From Gyrodactylus bullatarudis (taxonomy: Eukaryota > Platyhelminthes > Monogenea > Gyrodactylidea > Gyrodactylidae): 64,000 bases of DNA. The stretch covers positions 322,119-386,118 of the forward strand of contig SSNU01000039.1 in assembly GCA_012064415.1 (NCBI GenBank). The letters run 5' to 3'. Made by a program: the position numbers and the translations under genes. Below, piece by piece: positions 61,313-64,000 of the stretch (the stretch's first letter is position 1; every line of letters begins with the position of its first letter). Under the pieces are notes generated by a model that searched no databases, was not told the origin of the DNA, and worked only from the letters and a program-made list of their open reading frames with translations.

Positions 61313-61431
61313 GTCTTTCCCTACTACCACGTTTTCAAGGCATATGCTAAACGTCGCTGGATTAATCGTAACATTTTTGATGTCCTCAACTCAGAATTCA
61401 ATGTGGCCTCAGATTCTCTCATTAAGAAAAG
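61313..61431 (+). CDS. RPUSD2: RPUSD2-like pseudouridine synthase, exon 2
   Basis: Encodes VFPYYHVFKAYAKRRW and then the segment up to SDSLIKK plus two bases. The pattern YY..F..Y.K.RW..R.....VF..EF is typical of the RPUSD2/RIB2 branch, upstream of the catalytic domain. It ends in phase 2 at GTAACT, and the split Arg codon is completed by exon 3. Confidence 0.85.
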
Positions 61432-61709
61432 GTAACTAAGAAATTTCTCCCATCATCATTTTTATCCTTGTCACCTTTGCTATATCAAAATTTTGACTTT
61501 ATATTTATAAAATCTGTAATAGATCATCTGTTTGAGGACTATTTAAATTTGCTTTAATTAAGTTTTAGCGAACTACGCCAATTTCGTTGTCCAAAACAAT
61601 AGCGATAATTCAGTGATTTACTATTCAAATTAAAACACTAAGACTCTCCATTTATTTTATATTGTGAAAATATATACTAACAAGTACGTTTATGATTTTT
61701 CCATTTTAG
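61432..61709 (+). other. 278-nt intron of RPUSD2-like gene
   Basis: GTAACT donor and a TTTTTCCATTTTAG acceptor; AT-rich, with nothing else recognised. Confidence 0.8.
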
Positions 61710-62826
61710 AATAGCCTCTGGTGACATACGAATTAATGATCAAGCCACAACTCCTGATTATATTTTGAAAGATTTGGATTTGCTCTCTCACCGAGTTCAT
61801 CGCCATGAACTTCCGATTCTCGATTTGCCCATAAAAATCATTTATGAAAATGATGATATCCTCGTTGTTAATAAGCCTCCTTCAATGCCAGCTCATCCCT
61901 GTGGTGTTTACGGATTCAACTCTCTCCTAACGATTTTAGCCAAGGAAATGGATCGGTCAAAAGTTCGACTTCTCCACCGGTTGGATCGAGTCACATCTGG
62001 TATCATGATCTTTGCCAAGAATTATGATAAGGCCAACGAATTGGCAGCTCTCATCAAGTCGAGAAGCGTGGAGAAGTACTATCTCTGTTCAGTTGAGGGT
62101 AATTTCATTGAAAAATATGGTACAGAGGCCAAGGTTGTGGAGAAAGCGTTAGGCTCCCTATGTCCCAAGATGGGTTTACAATGGATAGACGAAGTTCATG
62201 GAAAATCTGCTTTCACTGCCTTCAAGGGGATTGCCTATTCGAAAGAATTAGATGAGACTTTGGTCCTGTGTCGAATCTACACTGGTCGAACTCATCAAAT
62301 TCGAATTCACCTCCAGTATTTGGGTTTTCCCATTAAAAATGACCCCCTTTATAATACGAAAGCATGGGGTCCTACCAAAGGCACCCTAGGACAATATACA
62401 GAGCCGAAGGAACTATTGGTTGAAAACATTACCAAGGAACGATCAAAAGACCTCTACTACACCTATTTCGACCGAGACATTCCAAGTAGTGAAGGGCCAT
62501 CTGAAAAAATTCCCAGGGATGAGTTCTACTGTCCGAATTGTGATGTTTGCAATCAAAAGACAAAGCCAATCGACCCGCCCAGAGATAATCTTATCCTTCG
62601 ACTTCATAGTTATCACTACAAATTGCCAGACATGAAGTTTTCAGCCCTCCCCCTGCCACCATGGTCCGAGGAGTACACGAGAGAGTCTGGCCAAGAGGTC
62701 ATCTTGTCCCTTATCGACAAATCAATCGAAGAGGACTTTGACAATATCCAGTTTGTAGATTCCGCTCTAGCATGCTCCACTTTGAGACATTCAAGTGGCG
62801 ATGAAGAAGACACTCAAAACATGTAA
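61710..62826 (+). CDS. RPUSD2: RPUSD2-like pseudouridine synthase, exon 3 (catalytic domain)
   Basis: Carries the RluA-type catalytic domain that isomerises uridine to pseudouridine in RNA. Motifs in order: IASGDIRIND, an S4-like edge; VHRHELP; ILVVNKPPSMPAHPCG; HRLDRVTSG, with the catalytic Asp at about residue 195 of the joined protein; then GRTHQIRIHLQYLGFPI.NDPLYN and WGP. The C-terminal part has CPNCDVC, a small cysteine cluster also seen in RPUSD2 orthologs, and LHSYHYK...F....LPPW. The three exons total 1425 nt (474 residues), a normal length for the family. Stop TAA at 62824-62826. All active-site motifs are present, so the enzyme looks functional if the 26-nt intron is spliced. Which RNA it modifies cannot be read from sequence. 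Confidence 0.92.
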
Positions 62827-63005
62827 TTTCCTTGAACAATCAATAAGTTTTTTGATGCTCTCTATAATAATAGAATTTAAAAAATACTTTTTGTGCTTAT
62901 TTTAGGTGTATAGTAGGCCTATCGTTGACACACTGGGAGTTTCTTGAGTTTCACAGCGCTACATTGACAATATATATATTTTTTCAACTTTGGTATACTC
63001 ATAAC

Positions 63006-63351
63006 TAGGGCAACCAAATGCCTTTTTTGTCCATAGATTAATACAGGTGTATTAAGCCTGAAAATGTTATTAAAAAGTCTCCTGATAGCTTGGTTCACGA
63101 GTTGGGTATGCCTTTATTCATCCAAAAAAGACTTTTTTAGCCTTTTTGGATTTAATGGGTTAAAAACGGTTGTGATACAAATTCGTTTTGAAAAATTGAA
63201 CCAGTTCATATCCATACCATGCAAATTGGAATAGTTCACGGGTAAAATGTATTCAGATTAAGCGAAAATTTTTATCTGCCTCTTTTTCCAAATTTTTGCC
63301 TGAAAAAATGCCTTTTTTCATTCAATAAACTGTCTTTTTCTGGTTGTCCTA
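63006..63351 (-). mobile_element. hAT-like MITE, copy 2
   Basis: 346 bp, from TAGGGCAACC to GGTTGTCCTA, flanked by an exact 8-bp direct duplication CTCATAAC (62998-63005 and 63352-63359). TIR plus 8-bp duplication indicate hAT-type transposition. Reverse-complement relative of the element at 291-1070. No ORF. Confidence 0.85.
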
Positions 63352-63575
63352 CTCATAACTAACCTTATTTTGTATTTCCAATCCATAAAATTCATTAATC
63401 ATTTTGCTGAGTAATTCATAAATAATAAAGAATTCACCAGCAGAGTGTTTTTTTCACCAGAAATTTAAAATAGTTATGCAATCATTTTATTGTTTTCTTT
63501 TATTGATTTGGTATTGTGTAACAGTTTTGTGAGTGATTTCCTTCAAAAAATTTTTAAAAATAATGATAATTTTAC

Positions 63576-64000
63576 TCAAAAGAAATCATTTTGATTGAGA
63601 AAAATATTGTAAGCATTAAACAAAATAATCATGAAAGCAATGAGACCGTTTGACTTGCCCTGACGAGAATTGTAACTTTCAACCAATTCTTCCAGAGTAC
63701 AACAATAGCCAACCTCGTTAACATAGCAGCAAACATATCTTTTAGTGTCATTCGGAGAGCTTGGACATAAAAATGAACTCTGATTTGAACTGATAGGTTG
63801 GTCCACGTATTGGCCTGAACAAGCGTTGAATTGGTCGTTGGTGTAAATCTGATCATAAGTATAGCCGTGATAACGAGCTGGGTTATACCAAATGTACCCG
63901 GAACTTGTCGGCTTGCTTAGCGTTGGCTTAAACTTGAATATTCGACTAGGCGAAGAAGAGATCCTATATCGATTTGAGAAGGATCTGGGCATTCGAGCGG
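63576..64000 (-). CDS. Shisa-like cysteine-rich membrane protein, partial
   Basis: The open frame continues past the right edge of the window, so the N-terminus is missing or the Met at 63992 is internal. It reads GYIWYNPARYHGYT, then C-SGQYVD, F-LCP, RYVCC and GYCC, followed by a short stalk and a hydrophobic segment (GLIAFMIILFNAYNIF) ending at the stop. Spacing C..Y.D ... F.CP ... Y.CC ... YCC resembles the extracellular domain of Shisa-family proteins, which sit in the ER or plasma membrane. Unlike classical Shisa proteins there is almost no cytoplasmic tail, so the hydrophobic end could be a TM helix or a GPI-attachment signal; a further exon is also possible. Confidence 0.5.
   Translation of the reverse strand, partial: ARMPRSFSNRYRISSSPSRIFKFKPTLSKPTSSGYIWYNPARYHGYTYDQIYTNDQFNACSGQYVDQPISSNQSSFLCPSSPNDTKRYVCCYVNEVGYCCTLEELVESYNSRQGKSNGLIAFMIILFNAYNIFLNQNDFF

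Noticed and set aside
62420..62813. Alternative frames in the RPUSD2-like exon
   Set aside because: Overlap conserved catalytic codons in other frames; no independent support.
1..64000. CRISPR arrays, operons, ribosome binding sites, rRNA genes
   Set aside because: No regularly spaced repeats or bacterial gene organisation; the sequence is clearly eukaryotic with spliced genes, and no rRNA-like segment was seen.

Overview
The window is AT-rich eukaryotic nuclear DNA. It has few protein-coding exons, separated by long stretches packed with small repeats. Split genes with GT-AG introns, a biogenic-amine GPCR, a eukaryotic RPUSD2-type pseudouridine synthase, Tc1 and mariner elements and many short inverted-repeat elements point to an arthropod. 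A parasitic copepod (sea louse type) would fit well, but that is inference from style; no marker in the window proves the species.

Layout. About 0.3-10 kb: repeats only (a hAT-like element at 0.3-1.1 kb, palindromic repeats, a dead mariner at 8.3-8.9 kb). About 10-14.3 kb: two long inverted-repeat elements plus two candidate exon groups on the plus strand. About 15.4-28.5 kb: a near-identical 0.55 kb inverted repeat pair brackets about 12 kb that contains a complete Tc1 element (23.63-25.17 kb) with an open transposase and IR/DR-type termini, and a candidate exon at 26.37 kb. About 28.9-36.3 kb: nested and terminally duplicated MITEs (hAT-like, piggyBac-like). About 38.1-60.8 kb: a 5-HT7-like serotonin receptor gene on the minus strand. 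Its first 551 codons lie at 59.1-60.8 kb and its last two exons at 38.1-38.4 kb, so one intron of 20.7 kb is filled with palindromic repeats, MITEs, a tRNA-derived SINE head and a plus-strand ORF with a C-terminal PIP-box-like motif. About 61.1-62.8 kb: an RPUSD2-like gene, divergent from the receptor across about 0.3 kb, whose first intron appears to be only 26 nt. About 63.0-63.35 kb: a hAT-like MITE with a clean 8-bp target duplication. About 63.6 kb to the edge: a partial Shisa-like cysteine-rich membrane protein on the minus strand.

The three recognisable genes (receptor, pseudouridine synthase, Shisa-like protein) have unrelated functions and are simply neighbours. The most notable signals are the 26-nt intron, the full set of Tc1 terminal signals, the large family of long palindromes (arms of about 300 bp), several nested insertions whose target duplications can be read directly, an over-frequent CCAATCAG motif, and a possible untranscribed or novel plus-strand gene made of exons at 13.9, 26.4 and 39.5 kb. 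Exon joins are deduced by eye from frame, splice signals and remembered family alignments; no database search or transcript was available.
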